From NCBI GenBank assembly GCA_003513555.1, contig DOPG01000378.1, positions 988-16,746 on the forward strand: 15,759 bases of DNA. Reading direction: 5' to 3'. This stretch comes from Rhodopirellula sp. (GTDB taxonomy: Bacteria; Planctomycetota; Planctomycetia; Pirellulales; Pirellulaceae). The translations under genes and the position numbers were made by a program. Shown piece by piece: positions 8,084-15,759 of this stretch; position 1 is the first letter of the stretch; the number at the start of each line of letters is the position of its first letter. Below the pieces are notes generated by a model. That model made no database searches and had not been told where the DNA came from. It saw only the letters and a list, made by a program, of their open reading frames with translations.

Positions 8084-8806
8084 ATGCCCCAAAAGCTACC
8101 TTGGTGTATCGTCCCGTTTTTTCTCTTGCCCCAGCTATCCACCTCAGGGACTGCACAAGAAGCCCCGGACCATATCACGGTCAGCGGGACTGCAACAACC
8201 GAGGTCACCCCTGACATGATGAGCTGGAATCTCCAAGTCAAAAACCAAAATCAAAATCTTGAGAAGGTCGCTGAAACACATACGGACGCAGTTAGGACCG
8301 TGCTTGACTTCTTGAATGCCCAAAACCTGCCGCAGAAGTCCATTCAAACATCGGGCATGCAATTTGGTCAGAACTGGACCTATCAAGACCGCGAACGAGT
8401 CAAAGACGGTTTCTTTGCATCGACGGACATCTCTTTTAAATTCAAGGACTTGACCAAGTATACGAAGCTATGGATCGGCTTGTCTCGCCTTCCCAATGTC
8501 ACTTTGAACGGCGTTTATTACGATCATTCCCGACGCATTGAATATCGGAACACAACAAGAAAAAATGCTCTTTTGGCTGCCAAGTCAAAAGCCGAAGGTC
8601 TTGCGAAAGCACTGGGATCAAACATCGGCCGCCCTTTGTCCATCGAAGAAGTTTCTGAGACGTTTGGACTGCGAAGTTCCAACTTCAACGTTAGTAATAG
8701 CATGAACAGTGCAGCAGGCACATCCGGAGACTCCCCAAATCTGGCTCCTGGGCAAATCCCCATTACCATGCGAGTGCAAGTTTCTTTTCTACTTATTACG
8801 GAGTGA
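8084..8806 (+). CDS. SIMPL-domain (DUF541, YggE-like) exported protein
   Basis: The 240-residue product has a signal peptide ending near STSGTAQ (about residue 24) and then one SIMPL domain (PF04402) over about 31-238. The family hallmarks are the opening ITVSGTATTEVTPDMMSW, the central helix with AVRTVLDFLNAQNL, the KSIQTSGMQFGQNW segment, and the NALLAAKSKAEGLAKALGSNIG helix. Length matches family members such as E. coli YggE, a periplasmic protein linked to protection from oxidative stress; the SIMPL name comes from a mouse protein. The molecular activity of bacterial members is not established, so no reaction is assigned. No Shine-Dalgarno site precedes the ATG. The gene stands alone, 361 bp after the cytochrome and 287 bp before the sulfatase. 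Confidence 0.92.
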   Translation: MPQKLPWCIVPFFLLPQLSTSGTAQEAPDHITVSGTATTEVTPDMMSWNLQVKNQNQNLEKVAETHTDAVRTVLDFLNAQNLPQKSIQTSGMQFGQNWTYQDRERVKDGFFASTDISFKFKDLTKYTKLWIGLSRLPNVTLNGVYYDHSRRIEYRNTTRKNALLAAKSKAEGLAKALGSNIGRPLSIEEVSETFGLRSSNFNVSNSMNSAAGTSGDSPNLAPGQIPITMRVQVSFLLITE

Positions 8807-9083
8807 AACAGATTTGGTGTACCATGATTGTTCCAGACATGCTCTGACGTGCTCAATATCCCTACCCGAACGTTCGTTTCGCGAAGAGATCATTGCCATT
8901 CAGCGGAAAATCAAATAGGAAAAACGGATTTCCAGAGTAATTTCCCATCCAGCGGCAGTGTAACTGCCCACCGATCAGGCAAGATCACGCATCCATTCGC
9001 TAGACACTCGGCCGGCGTCATCAGGCCTCCCATCCACCACCCTCTGCGACCTCCCCACCTCACTTTATCAGCCCAACCTATTC

Positions 9084-9087
9084 GGAG
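9084..9087 (+). promoter_or_regulatory. Shine-Dalgarno site of the second sulfatase
   Basis: GGAG lies 6 nt upstream of the ATG at 9094, supporting this start and the signal peptide that follows. Confidence 0.5.
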
Positions 9088-9093
9088 CAGTTC

Positions 9094-10557
9094 ATGTACC
9101 GCGTCGCTCTTTGGTCACTTGTTCTTTCGTCGTGTTTCAGCATCTCCCAAAAGGCTGCCGCCGATCCAGCGTTTGGAAAGCAGCCCAACATCATCCTGAT
9201 CATTACAGACGATCAAGGATATTACGATCTCTCAGGGCACGGTAATCCACACCTTGCAACTCCGAACCTCGACCAACTGCGAGATGAAAGCCTGCGTTTC
9301 ACCAGATTTCAAGTAAGCCCCACTTGTGCACCAACGCGTTCAGCCATCATGTCTGGCCGCGCTCCATTTTACGTGGGTGTGACACACACCATTCTTGAGC
9401 GCGAACGCATGAAACTCGGCGTCCCAACGATGCCCGAGATGCTTCGTGATGCCGGATACACGACGGGCATTTTCGGCAAGTGGCACCTTGGAGACCAAGA
9501 TCCTTACCGACCCGATCAGCGTGGTTTTGATGAAGTTTTCATCCACGGCGCTGGAGGAATTGGCCAATCCTACGCGGGGAGCTGCGGAGACGCTCCCGGC
9601 AACAAATACTTTGACCCGGCTATCCTGCACAACAATACATTTGAGAAGACCGAAGGGTTCTGTACGGACATTTTCTTTAACCAGGCGATGGAATGGATGG
9701 GCGACCAGAAAGGCAAAAAGCCTTTCTTTGCCTACATCACCACCAATGCCCCGCACGGACCTTTTATTGCCCCAGACTCCTATAAAAAGAAATTCATTGA
9801 TGCGGGCATGAGCAGCAGCACCGTTGGTTTCTACGGCATGATCGAGAATATCGATGACAACGTAGGCCGTCTGACCAAGCAACTGGCAGACTGGGGCATC
9901 GAGGATGACACACTGTTGATTTTCATGACAGACAACGGTCCCTCGGCTTCCAATTACAACGGAGATCACAAGGGTAAGAAGGGTAGCGTTGACGAAGGTG
10001 GAACACGGGTCCCAAGTTTTTGGAGATGGCCTGGCGTGCTGAAATCAGGAACTGACGTCAACACCATGGCTAACCACTACGATATCCTGCCAACCTTCGC
10101 CGAGCTCGTTGAGGGCAACCCCAAGCAGCGCGACCTTCTGCAAGGACGCAGTTTGGTACCACTTCTAAAAAATCCCAATGCACCGTGGGAAGATCGCTTT
10201 CGAATATTCCACAAGGGACGCTGGGGAAAGGGAGCCGCTGAAGAATCCCGCGACAACGGATTCGCAGTACGTAACCAGCGATTCCGGCTCGTAGGTCGCA
10301 ACACACTTTACGATATGGAGCAGGATCCCTCCCAGAAAAACAACGTCATCGACGAACACCCGGAACTTGCAAAAAAGATGAATTCTGCTTACGACGAATG
10401 GTTCGACGGAGCACTTCCCAACATGGTCAACGAAGATGCTCCGCTGACTGGGCACAATACGTTCCACCTCATATTCTGGAAACAATATGGGATGGAAGTA
10501 CCTCCTGTTCGGGTGCGAAAACCACGCACTCCAAAAAAGAACCGCAACAAGAAGTAA
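9094..10557 (+). CDS. Secreted sulfatase (arylsulfatase type) with canonical CAPTR site
   Basis: This 487-residue type I sulfatase should cleave sulfate esters outside the cytoplasm. Residues 1-23 form a signal peptide with a likely cut at AAA|D. The metal site TDDQGYYDLSGHG holds Asp39-Asp40. Cys78 lies in SPTCAPTRSAIMSG, a perfect CxPxR formylglycine motif. GKWHLGDQ, APHGPF, FMTDNGPSASNYN and KGSVDEGGTRVP complete the active site. The C-terminus is strongly basic (KPRTPKKNRNKK). It needs a formylglycine-generating enzyme from elsewhere in the genome. It is clearly a different subfamily from the sulfatase at 2705-4297, in both the maturation motif and the loops around it. Substrate is unknown; marine planctomycetes use many such enzymes on algal sulfated glycans, which is context and not evidence for this protein. 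Confidence 0.95.
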   Translation: MYRVALWSLVLSSCFSISQKAAADPAFGKQPNIILIITDDQGYYDLSGHGNPHLATPNLDQLRDESLRFTRFQVSPTCAPTRSAIMSGRAPFYVGVTHTILERERMKLGVPTMPEMLRDAGYTTGIFGKWHLGDQDPYRPDQRGFDEVFIHGAGGIGQSYAGSCGDAPGNKYFDPAILHNNTFEKTEGFCTDIFFNQAMEWMGDQKGKKPFFAYITTNAPHGPFIAPDSYKKKFIDAGMSSSTVGFYGMIENIDDNVGRLTKQLADWGIEDDTLLIFMTDNGPSASNYNGDHKGKKGSVDEGGTRVPSFWRWPGVLKSGTDVNTMANHYDILPTFAELVEGNPKQRDLLQGRSLVPLLKNPNAPWEDRFRIFHKGRWGKGAAEESRDNGFAVRNQRFRLVGRNTLYDMEQDPSQKNNVIDEHPELAKKMNSAYDEWFDGALPNMVNEDAPLTGHNTFHLIFWKQYGMEVPPVRVRKPRTPKKNRNKK

Positions 10558-10674
10558 GTTGCGAGTAGCAGAGATTCGAGAACGCCTCATCTGACTGGCT
10601 GTTTCAGAAATCCCGCCTGCCAACCCGAGCCCCGTTTTATATTTCATCTGGCAAGCAAGATACTCTGATCGTGC

Positions 10675-10693
10675 TCACATGCTCAGCATGTGA
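10675..10693 (-). terminator. 8-bp perfect hairpin between convergent genes
   Basis: TCACATGC (10675-10682) and GCATGTGA (10686-10693) pair around a 3-nt loop. The hairpin lies 10 nt after the stop of the minus-strand calcium-loop gene and 117 nt after the stop of the plus-strand sulfatase, so it could serve either transcript. No T-tract flanks it on either side. Confidence 0.35.
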
Positions 10694-10703
10694 CGGGTGT
10701 TGC

Positions 10704-12098
10704 CTAAGGGTGGATGTCCTCGACAACAAACTTGACCGGCTTGCTAGATTTCTTGACCACAAGCATTTCGTAAGGTGCTGTCATCACCGCAGCGGTAAAG
10801 TCTTCACGACCAGGACTGGTTTTGCGGACTAAAACTTCGTGCCAAGCTCCCGCGTCCCTTACACCAATGATTTGGATCATGTGTCCACCGGTGTTCCTCC
10901 ATCCCATGAAAACGCCCAAGACGACCTCCTTCTGGAAGTCGACCGAGGGCAAGATTGGTTTTGGCAAACGCCCTCGGTGGACCTCTTCCCAGACTTCCAC
11001 CCAAGTCTGATCCTTTTCGATTACCAACGCTTCCGGTTTCGTCATACCCGAATAATGTCCACTGAACCTCTGTTTTGCTTCCAAGTCGAACTGAGATGGA
11101 TCGAGGCTTCCCGGGCCATTTCCTTTTCTGTCTTGAACCTCCGCAAGTTCGACACCCGAAATTGCTCCATCTTCATCGACGTCCGCGGCAGAAATTTTAT
11201 CCCAAAGTCGAGCGGGCAATTCATCAGCTGTTAATAACCCATTATCGTTTCCATCAAACCGCTTAAAAAAGTCTTGATGCTGCTTGGCCTGCAACTCTCG
11301 ATGCTCGCGTATTTCCTGCAATTCATCCAGCGACACCAAACCGTCTTCATTCACATCGGCATCATCGATTCGGTTCCATAGATTTTGTGCCACCTCGTAC
11401 TCACTGAGCAGACCATCCTGATCCGCATCGAGAGACTCAAAATGCGGCTTCGCGTTGGTAGGCATCAAGGCAAGCATATGTTCACTGGGGCGAGCCGCTT
11501 TTATTTCATCTCGGCTGACCCCGCCTGTCGCATCAGTGTCTACTTCAGCAATACGGCGCCAATGAACATCGCTAACCTCATCCTTGGTGAGCTGACCATC
11601 GCCATTGCTATCCAGATGATCAAACGCCCCCTGGCGGACCAGCGGCTTACCCATTTTTTCATGCAGCTTCGAGAACCATTGCTGGGCAGTGCGCAAATGC
11701 ATGCCCGGCGGTAGGTCCTCCATCAGAATTGCGGTCGCAAGTTTCGCGAGGCCGTCCTCTTCAACCCGTGTTACATAACCTTCCAGGCCTAACTGATTGA
11801 CGACTTGCAGTACATCATTGACCGATATCTCGCCATTGGCATCCACATCCAAAAGCCGTTGAGTTTCGCCCGCATCCTCTTGGACAAATTCAACAGGAGA
11901 ATCAGGGACCACCGATAACTCGTTGATTAAAACGACAGCATCGAGCGTGCTGACATTTCCATCAAGATTAACGTCGCCAGCCTCGACGAAGTTGTGCCAG
12001 ATGTCGCCAGCCAGCAAATTCCGTGGCTCTAATTGCTGAACGCTTAGCCTTGTCTGAGACAGAGGCCGTCTATGAAGATGCTTGAATTTCACAGCCAA
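10704..12098 (-). CDS. Secreted planctomycete protein: LEPR-LLA signature, dockerin-type loops, six EF-hands, PrcB-like C-terminal domain
   Basis: The 464-residue product opens with a basic N-terminus and LEPRNLLAGDIW (23-34), a signature of exported planctomycete proteins. A dockerin-like pair of calcium loops follows (DVNLDGNVSTLD at 42-53 and DVDANGEISVND at 84-95). Then come six EF-hand loops starting at about 163, 187, 224, 248, 282 and 306, arranged as three pairs with 24 residues between partners. The last 120 residues (about 345-464) resemble the PrcB C-terminal family (PF14343): TWVEVWEEVH, VDFQKEVVLGVFMGWRNTGGH, then PGREDF and TAPYEMLVVKK. PrcB stabilises an extracellular protease in Treponema denticola; the role here is unknown. 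There is no ATG at the 5' end: the frame opens with TTG at 12098 or GTG at 12092, the latter with GAGAAG 7 nt upstream. Calcium binding is expected, function is not known. Confidence 0.88.
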   Translation of the reverse strand: MAVKFKHLHRRPLSQTRLSVQQLEPRNLLAGDIWHNFVEAGDVNLDGNVSTLDAVVLINELSVVPDSPVEFVQEDAGETQRLLDVDANGEISVNDVLQVVNQLGLEGYVTRVEEDGLAKLATAILMEDLPPGMHLRTAQQWFSKLHEKMGKPLVRQGAFDHLDSNGDGQLTKDEVSDVHWRRIAEVDTDATGGVSRDEIKAARPSEHMLALMPTNAKPHFESLDADQDGLLSEYEVAQNLWNRIDDADVNEDGLVSLDELQEIREHRELQAKQHQDFFKRFDGNDNGLLTADELPARLWDKISAADVDEDGAISGVELAEVQDRKGNGPGSLDPSQFDLEAKQRFSGHYSGMTKPEALVIEKDQTWVEVWEEVHRGRLPKPILPSVDFQKEVVLGVFMGWRNTGGHMIQIIGVRDAGAWHEVLVRKTSPGREDFTAAVMTAPYEMLVVKKSSKPVKFVVEDIHP

Positions 12099-12287
12099 AC
12101 TTCTCGTCAGATTGGGAAAACGGAGGTCAAAAGCCTTAGATGATCATAACTAACATTACATAGCCATGGTTACCAAGACTGCCCAAAACAAGTTCTTCAC
12201 GCCTCCTTAGCTCGTCTGTTTATCCATTACAGTCGGTCATTAGCGGATAATGCGTTAAGAGTATCGGCTTCCGTTCAGAAGCTTATC

Positions 12288-12306
12288 ACATGTTTCAGAC
12301 ATGTTT
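12288..12306. repeat. Two ACATGTTT copies spaced 11 bp
   Basis: ACATGTTT occurs at 12288-12295 and 12299-12306, start to start 11 bp, about one helical turn, as expected for a tandem protein-binding site. It is about 190 bp upstream of the calcium-loop gene. With only two copies the regulatory reading is speculative. Confidence 0.3.
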
Positions 12307-12307
12307 T

Positions 12308-12402
12308 CCGCATGATTGCGGGTGAGATGGTCCGAAATGAAACACGAGAGGGCGGCTCCAGACCTGCTCATTTTCGATTCGCCGCATGATTGGGGCTGAA
12401 AT
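12308..12402. repeat. 21-nt direct repeat, two copies 74 bp apart
   Basis: The 21-mer beginning CCGCATGATTG at 12308-12328 recurs at 12382-12402 with 18 of 21 bases identical. The first copy also contains a small CCGCA/TGCGG hairpin, which is broken in the second. The repeat is in non-coding DNA and could be an operator or the trace of a small duplication. Confidence 0.5.
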
Positions 12403-12582
12403 ATCTCTGGAATGCCGCCGCACATGACTGGCTCCTGCCACTGAACCAACTCCCCAGGACAAACCGTAACAAGAAGAGACGCGATTCGACGGCTCCGGTC
12501 AAACAGGCTGCGTCACCATCTAGCGTCGTCGCATCCCCGATTACTACTACAACACGATCGAAGGGGCAAAAACTTTCGCACA

Positions 12583-12614
12583 AAGTTTGCCAGATACCAA
12601 GTTTGCCAGATACC
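12583..12614. repeat. Perfect 16-bp tandem duplication
   Basis: AAGTTTGCCAGATACC occurs twice head to tail (12583-12598 and 12599-12614) without a mismatch. Such perfect short tandems usually come from recent replication slippage, so copy number may differ between strains. Confidence 0.8.
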
Positions 12615-12969
12615 GTTCCCGACACGGCGTTAATCAACCACCACCACGTGCCGCTATCCATATTCCCATCCAAGATCAGCTGAGGAGTGGTGTCCCTCTA
12701 ATTTGGTTACCCACGCTCGCCCGCCCGCCCTACTTTTCCCAATTTACCCACTTCAGTTGCAAGAAGTTGTGACTAAGATCGACGACTTAGAGACACACCG
12801 CGAAACTTATGTGAAGATGGCAGCGTCGGAATTGAGCAGTCCCCGCGGTTGGCCGACGCGACTTGCCCGCGCGGAGTTGGCAAATCACCGATGTCAAAGA
12901 CCAACGCAGACATAAACCTAATTCGTTTTCTATCTACAATCCCAACAACAAACCCACACGAACAAAAAC

Positions 12970-13755
12970 ATGACAACTCAAGCCCTGATTTATGACGAAC
13001 TCCATGCCCTCGATCGTGAGCGTCACAAGAACTGGTCGATCAAAGCTGGAGACGACTGCAGCTTTGCCCGCGAGGTGAATTCGGTTCCCCTTTTGGCAGC
13101 TGAATTTGCGAAAGCCGCGGAGAACTATCCGATCATTTTCGCTGGTACCAAAGAGAGTGTGCTGCCCTGCATTGTATTGGGTTTGCAAAAGAACCAGAAC
13201 TTGTTTGTTACTGAAGAAGGTAAGTGGGACGCCGATTATTTACCTGCTTTCATTCGTCGCTACCCCTTTGTCTTCTCCGAGTCACCGGAGAACAAGCAAT
13301 TCATTCTCTGCATCGACGAAGACTTCTCCGGCTGTAACGAAGAGGGTCGCGGTGAGCGTTTGTTTGACAGCGAAGGCAATCAGACCAATTACCTTGAGGG
13401 CGTTGTCAATTTCCTGAAGGACTATCAACTCAGCCACCAGGCCACGACACACTTCTGCAAGCAACTAATCGAGCTTGACCTTTTGGAAGAAGTGCGTGCA
13501 ACCTACACTGGGCCGAATGCGCAACCCGGCGTCTTGACCGGATTCTATGCGGTCAAGCGAGAAAAGATCAAGGAAATTTCTGACGAGAAGCTGCTTCAAA
13601 TGGTCAAGTCAGACGCTCTTGAATTGATCTACTACCACATCCTTTCGCTAAGCAATTTCAAGTCGCTCGCGAAGCGTCTGCCGCAAGATGCAAATGCGAA
13701 TGCAGCTGACGAAGCCGCCGATAGTGATGAAGCACCCGCGGAATCTGACAGCTGA
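12970..13755 (+). CDS. SapC family protein
   Basis: The 261-residue product matches the SapC family (PF07277) in length and layout: HKNWSIKAGDDCSFAREVNSVPLLAAEFAKAAENYPIIF (about 18-56) with the typical 'prepare to read the native value' opening, IVLGLQKNQNLFV, WDADYLPAFIRRYPFVFSE, and a conserved C-terminal helix KLLQMVKSDALELIYYHILSLSNFKSLAKR. It ends in an acidic Ala/Asp/Glu tail. The family is named after a Campylobacter fetus surface-layer locus, but no biochemical activity is established for most members. There is no signal peptide, so it is probably cytoplasmic. The usual partners elsewhere (tryptophan halogenase, TonB receptor) are not in this window. The gene has no Shine-Dalgarno but an A/C-rich leader, and is a single-gene unit closed by a strong terminator. 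Confidence 0.9.
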   Translation: MTTQALIYDELHALDRERHKNWSIKAGDDCSFAREVNSVPLLAAEFAKAAENYPIIFAGTKESVLPCIVLGLQKNQNLFVTEEGKWDADYLPAFIRRYPFVFSESPENKQFILCIDEDFSGCNEEGRGERLFDSEGNQTNYLEGVVNFLKDYQLSHQATTHFCKQLIELDLLEEVRATYTGPNAQPGVLTGFYAVKREKIKEISDEKLLQMVKSDALELIYYHILSLSNFKSLAKRLPQDANANAADEAADSDEAPAESDS

Positions 13756-13773
13756 GCATCCAACACTGCTCAG
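13752..13773 (+). other. 7-bp hairpin overlapping the SapC stop codon
   Basis: CTGAGCA (13752-13758) pairs with TGCTCAG (13767-13773) across an 8-nt loop. The left arm contains the TGA stop (13753-13755). It could affect termination of translation or mRNA decay, but may be chance. Confidence 0.3.
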
Positions 13774-14397
13774 ACTCTTCGAGCCAGTCTCGTCATCTTT
13801 CCGATCACATGATGAAGACTGGTATATTTGGTTGCAACAAATTCGGCACCACCATTTAGGGTCGCGTTCTTTCACCGAACGCGACCCTTTTTTGTACCAC
13901 CAAAGCTCTGCTCCCACCACGCTCTGCAGTCGCAAATGGTAAACCGTGTCTTCGACCGAAAAATCAGCCATGATTTCTTGATGGCCAAACTTAACTAGTT
14001 CACCGAACTAGAGTGATCAGCCCCGGCCTTGCACTTGGTTCGCTGATGAGTGTCTGATACCTACCCGGGTGTATTAAAAAGCTTGGCATCCCTGAGCCCA
14101 AGCCACACGTCATCCATCTCTTCTCTAAGGGACGATAGCACGGGAAGAATGCGACTGCCATCTTCTCCAACTGCGAATGACTGAACGCAGGCCCCGTGTC
14201 CACCACTTGCGTCTTAACCGAACAACAACCTTTTCCCTCGTTGCACCTCACACTCCACTTTTGCTGGTAGCGGGGGCGAGAGTATCAGCGACAACATAAA
14301 GAAACAGACAGATTTGGAAAAACGCATACAACAACGACCCTTTGCAGTCGCCGAGACAAGACCAACAAGAGGTGACCGATCCAGCCTGCACGTGAAT
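13756..14397. other. 642-bp gap between convergent genes; terminator and small palindromes, no gene
   Basis: Apart from the terminator at 13859-13893 and the hairpin at the SapC stop, the stretch holds a 7-bp palindrome CTAGTTC/GAACTAG (13995-14001 and 14005-14011, 3-nt loop). Short frames on both strands show no recognisable product. Nothing resembling a terminator with a T-tract was seen for the minus-strand deiminase gene. Confidence 0.5.
13859..13893 (+). terminator. Rho-independent terminator of the SapC gene
   Basis: An 11-bp perfect GC-rich stem (GGGTCGCGTTC at 13859-13869 and its complement at 13877-13887) with a 7-nt loop is followed directly by six T (13888-13893). It lies 104 nt after the SapC stop. 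This is the only hairpin in the window with a proper T-tract. Confidence 0.9.
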
Positions 14398-15624
14398 TCA
14401 ATTCCGCAAGAGAACTTTAGTGCAGCAACGGAGCCCGCCCCCGTACATGGAACTCGTAGCGAAACCAGCAACTGGCTTGACGATGTATCCAAGTGAGTTC
14501 CATGTCTGAATGGCTGCGCTGTCAAGCTTCTTAAAACCATATTGTGGCAGATACACCACATCCTGATTTCGCCGCTTCTCCACCAGCACGTTACTGTAAG
14601 ACAGAAATGGATATCTGACAGCTTTGTCGAGGGACGCACCCCCTGCCGCTGCTTGGTCGGGAATCAATGCCGGCACGCGGACGACCTTATAGCCTGCATG
14701 TGACAGTTGCTGTGCGATCGAGTCAAGTTCGGGCGCGAGACGCAAGCTCGCCGCCATGACCTTATCCGTTTGCCCGGTGACATTTGGACGCACCAAAAGG
14801 TTTCCATCGCGATCCTGCAACTCAGAAACGTCTTCGCGTCCAAAAAACATTTCTTCGCAACTGCATTCAAACTCATAAACCAGTTCAGGGTTCTCACCAA
14901 TCGCATCTGCAGCCAGACGGGCACCTGCCCGACTATCGGCCACTGCAACACGCTTGTCCCCAAGTGGGGTGACAAGCAAATCGATATGCCCAACCGGTTG
15001 ACTTGATTGGCCTACAACAGTCACAGGCCGTCCGAATAGCTTTGAGAAGCGTTTCACAATGGCCCGCTGTGATGTATCCAATAGAACGGCGTTATGAGCA
15101 ATCGTATCGTAACCAATGAAAACAGACTCCTCGCTGCAAACAATATTGCCGCCCTCAAAATGCATTTCCGAGTGCACTACTTCTAGATTAAGAATACTGG
15201 CAAGTTGCTTCGGCATGCGTTCATCATCTTCCCGATTGAATGAGCAAGGCGTGATCAACTTGGTAGTCGACTTCCCTTGCACCACCACAAAAGGATCCTG
15301 GGGCCAGATTGAAATGTCACTGTCAGGCGGCATTTCCACAAAAGTGACTCGACTATTATTGGTGGACGCCGCAAATGCGGACCGGTCGTTCACTAACAAA
15401 AGCACATGAACCTCCTGTGGTAACCCGTTCACAATGCTCGCTACAAGCTCGGCATTTCGCAAAGACGATGTTCGAGCACTAGTAGCACTACACGCGACCA
15501 AACGAATCTCTGATCCAACATCTGACAAAATTTTCTCTTTCTCCTGAGGCAGGAGCGTTGGAAGAAAATAGGATACCGAGAGAATTGAAAGCGTCGTTGC
15601 AGCTGTAAAGAAAAGATTTCTCAT
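14398..15624 (-). CDS. Guanidino-deiminase superfamily protein (agmatine/peptidyl-arginine deiminase-like) with hydrophobic N-terminus
   Basis: From the ATG at 15624 the product has 408 residues. The blocks of the guanidino-group-modifying superfamily appear in order: IWPQDPFVVVQG (substrate Asp), MHFEGGNIV, QPVGHIDLLVTPLGD (catalytic His) and, near the end, SSMYGGGLRCCTK, where the first Cys (Cys400) matches the nucleophile of agmatine deiminase. Family members convert a guanidino group to a ureido group with release of ammonia. The match to true agmatine deiminase is partial: the usual GGGxIHC reads GGGLRCC. Residues about 4-22 are hydrophobic, so it may be exported or anchored, unlike cytosolic agmatine deiminases. 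The same frame is open to an ATG at 15732 (444 residues); 15624 is preferred because MRNLFF starts a standard signal sequence and GGA (15632-15634) lies 7 nt upstream. The substrate is unknown. Confidence 0.83.
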   Translation of the reverse strand: MRNLFFTAATTLSILSVSYFLPTLLPQEKEKILSDVGSEIRLVACSATSARTSSLRNAELVASIVNGLPQEVHVLLLVNDRSAFAASTNNSRVTFVEMPPDSDISIWPQDPFVVVQGKSTTKLITPCSFNREDDERMPKQLASILNLEVVHSEMHFEGGNIVCSEESVFIGYDTIAHNAVLLDTSQRAIVKRFSKLFGRPVTVVGQSSQPVGHIDLLVTPLGDKRVAVADSRAGARLAADAIGENPELVYEFECSCEEMFFGREDVSELQDRDGNLLVRPNVTGQTDKVMAASLRLAPELDSIAQQLSHAGYKVVRVPALIPDQAAAGGASLDKAVRYPFLSYSNVLVEKRRNQDVVYLPQYGFKKLDSAAIQTWNSLGYIVKPVAGFATSSMYGGGLRCCTKVLLRN

Positions 15625-15759
15625 GGGCGAGTCCAACAGGATGAAGAACCAGTAAAGTGAAGAGGCAGTCATGATTTGGTAATGGTCGAACATCACCATC
15701 GTCAACAGAATTGAAGTCAAAGATCTGTTCATCGTTAAACAGGTCGCCTGTGCTCAGGG

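Larger units (their letters stand above)
12099..12969. other. 871-bp intergenic gap between divergent genes, with short direct repeats
   Basis: It must carry promoters for the calcium-loop gene (minus) and the SapC gene (plus), but no confident -35/-10 pair was found. Open frames of 60-100 codons on both strands overlap each other, lack family motifs and look like chance. Short direct repeats cluster at 12288-12402 and 12583-12614 and are listed separately. No RNA gene was recognised. Confidence 0.5.

Noticed and set aside
9340..9969. 209-codon minus-strand frame
   Set aside because: Antisense to the second sulfatase, whose motifs are complete; a shadow frame.
2705..10557. A polysaccharide utilisation locus joining the two sulfatases and the esterase
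   Set aside because: The two sulfatases are on opposite strands about 5 kb apart with unrelated genes between, and there is no glycoside hydrolase, transporter or regulator in the window.
12255..12683. Overlapping frames of 60-100 codons on both strands, considered as a decayed gene
   Set aside because: The frames contradict each other, none has a known motif, and the DNA repeats here fall in different frames, so coding is unlikely.
13995..14011. CTAGTTC/GAACTAG palindrome as a second terminator
   Set aside because: Low GC stem of 7 bp with a 3-nt loop and no T-tract; kept only as a note on the gap.
1..15759. CRISPR array, mobile element, toxin-antitoxin or defence system
   Set aside because: Read on both strands; no regular spaced repeats, transposase, integrase or recognisable defence protein was found.

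Overview
The window looks like a piece of a planctomycete genome, most likely from the Rhodopirellula/Pirellulaceae group. The reasons are two secreted formylglycine sulfatases, an exported sialate O-acetylesterase-like protein, a secreted cytochrome c-type protein of a kind I associate with planctomycetes, and above all a protein with the N-terminal LEPRNLLA signature followed by dockerin-type and EF-hand calcium loops. Many genes lack a clear Shine-Dalgarno sequence, intergenic gaps are long, and there are no visible operons. The genus assignment is inference.

Layout. Positions 1-5342 hold three minus-strand genes in the order of transcription: a six-helix membrane protein (5342-4575), a sulfatase (4297-2705) and a very long esterase-like protein that runs off the left edge (2453-1). 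An 11-bp perfect hairpin just after the sulfatase stop separates the last two. A gap of about 1 kb (5343-6357) follows with no convincing gene. Next come three plus-strand genes, each with its own long leader: a diheme cytochrome c-type protein (6358-7722), a SIMPL/DUF541 protein (8084-8806) and a second sulfatase with the canonical CxPxR site (9094-10557). A calcium-loop protein with a C-terminal PrcB-like domain lies convergent on the minus strand (10704-12098). After an 871-bp gap with short direct repeats, a SapC-family gene (12970-13755) is followed by the one textbook Rho-independent terminator of the window. The right end is a minus-strand deiminase of the agmatine/peptidyl-arginine deiminase superfamily (14398-15624 or 15732).

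How the genes fit together. Most products look exported. Two sulfatases and an acetylesterase-like protein fit the removal of sulfate and acyl groups from complex polysaccharides, a known planctomycete lifestyle, but no glycoside hydrolase, transporter or sulfatase-maturing enzyme is in the window, so no complete pathway can be drawn. The other genes look like unrelated single-gene units.

The most unusual item is the esterase-like protein. Its N-terminal module repeats 546 residues later with no net gap over the aligned stretch, and the second copy has Thr where the first has its nucleophile Ser. I found no defence system, CRISPR array, mobile element, tRNA or rRNA.
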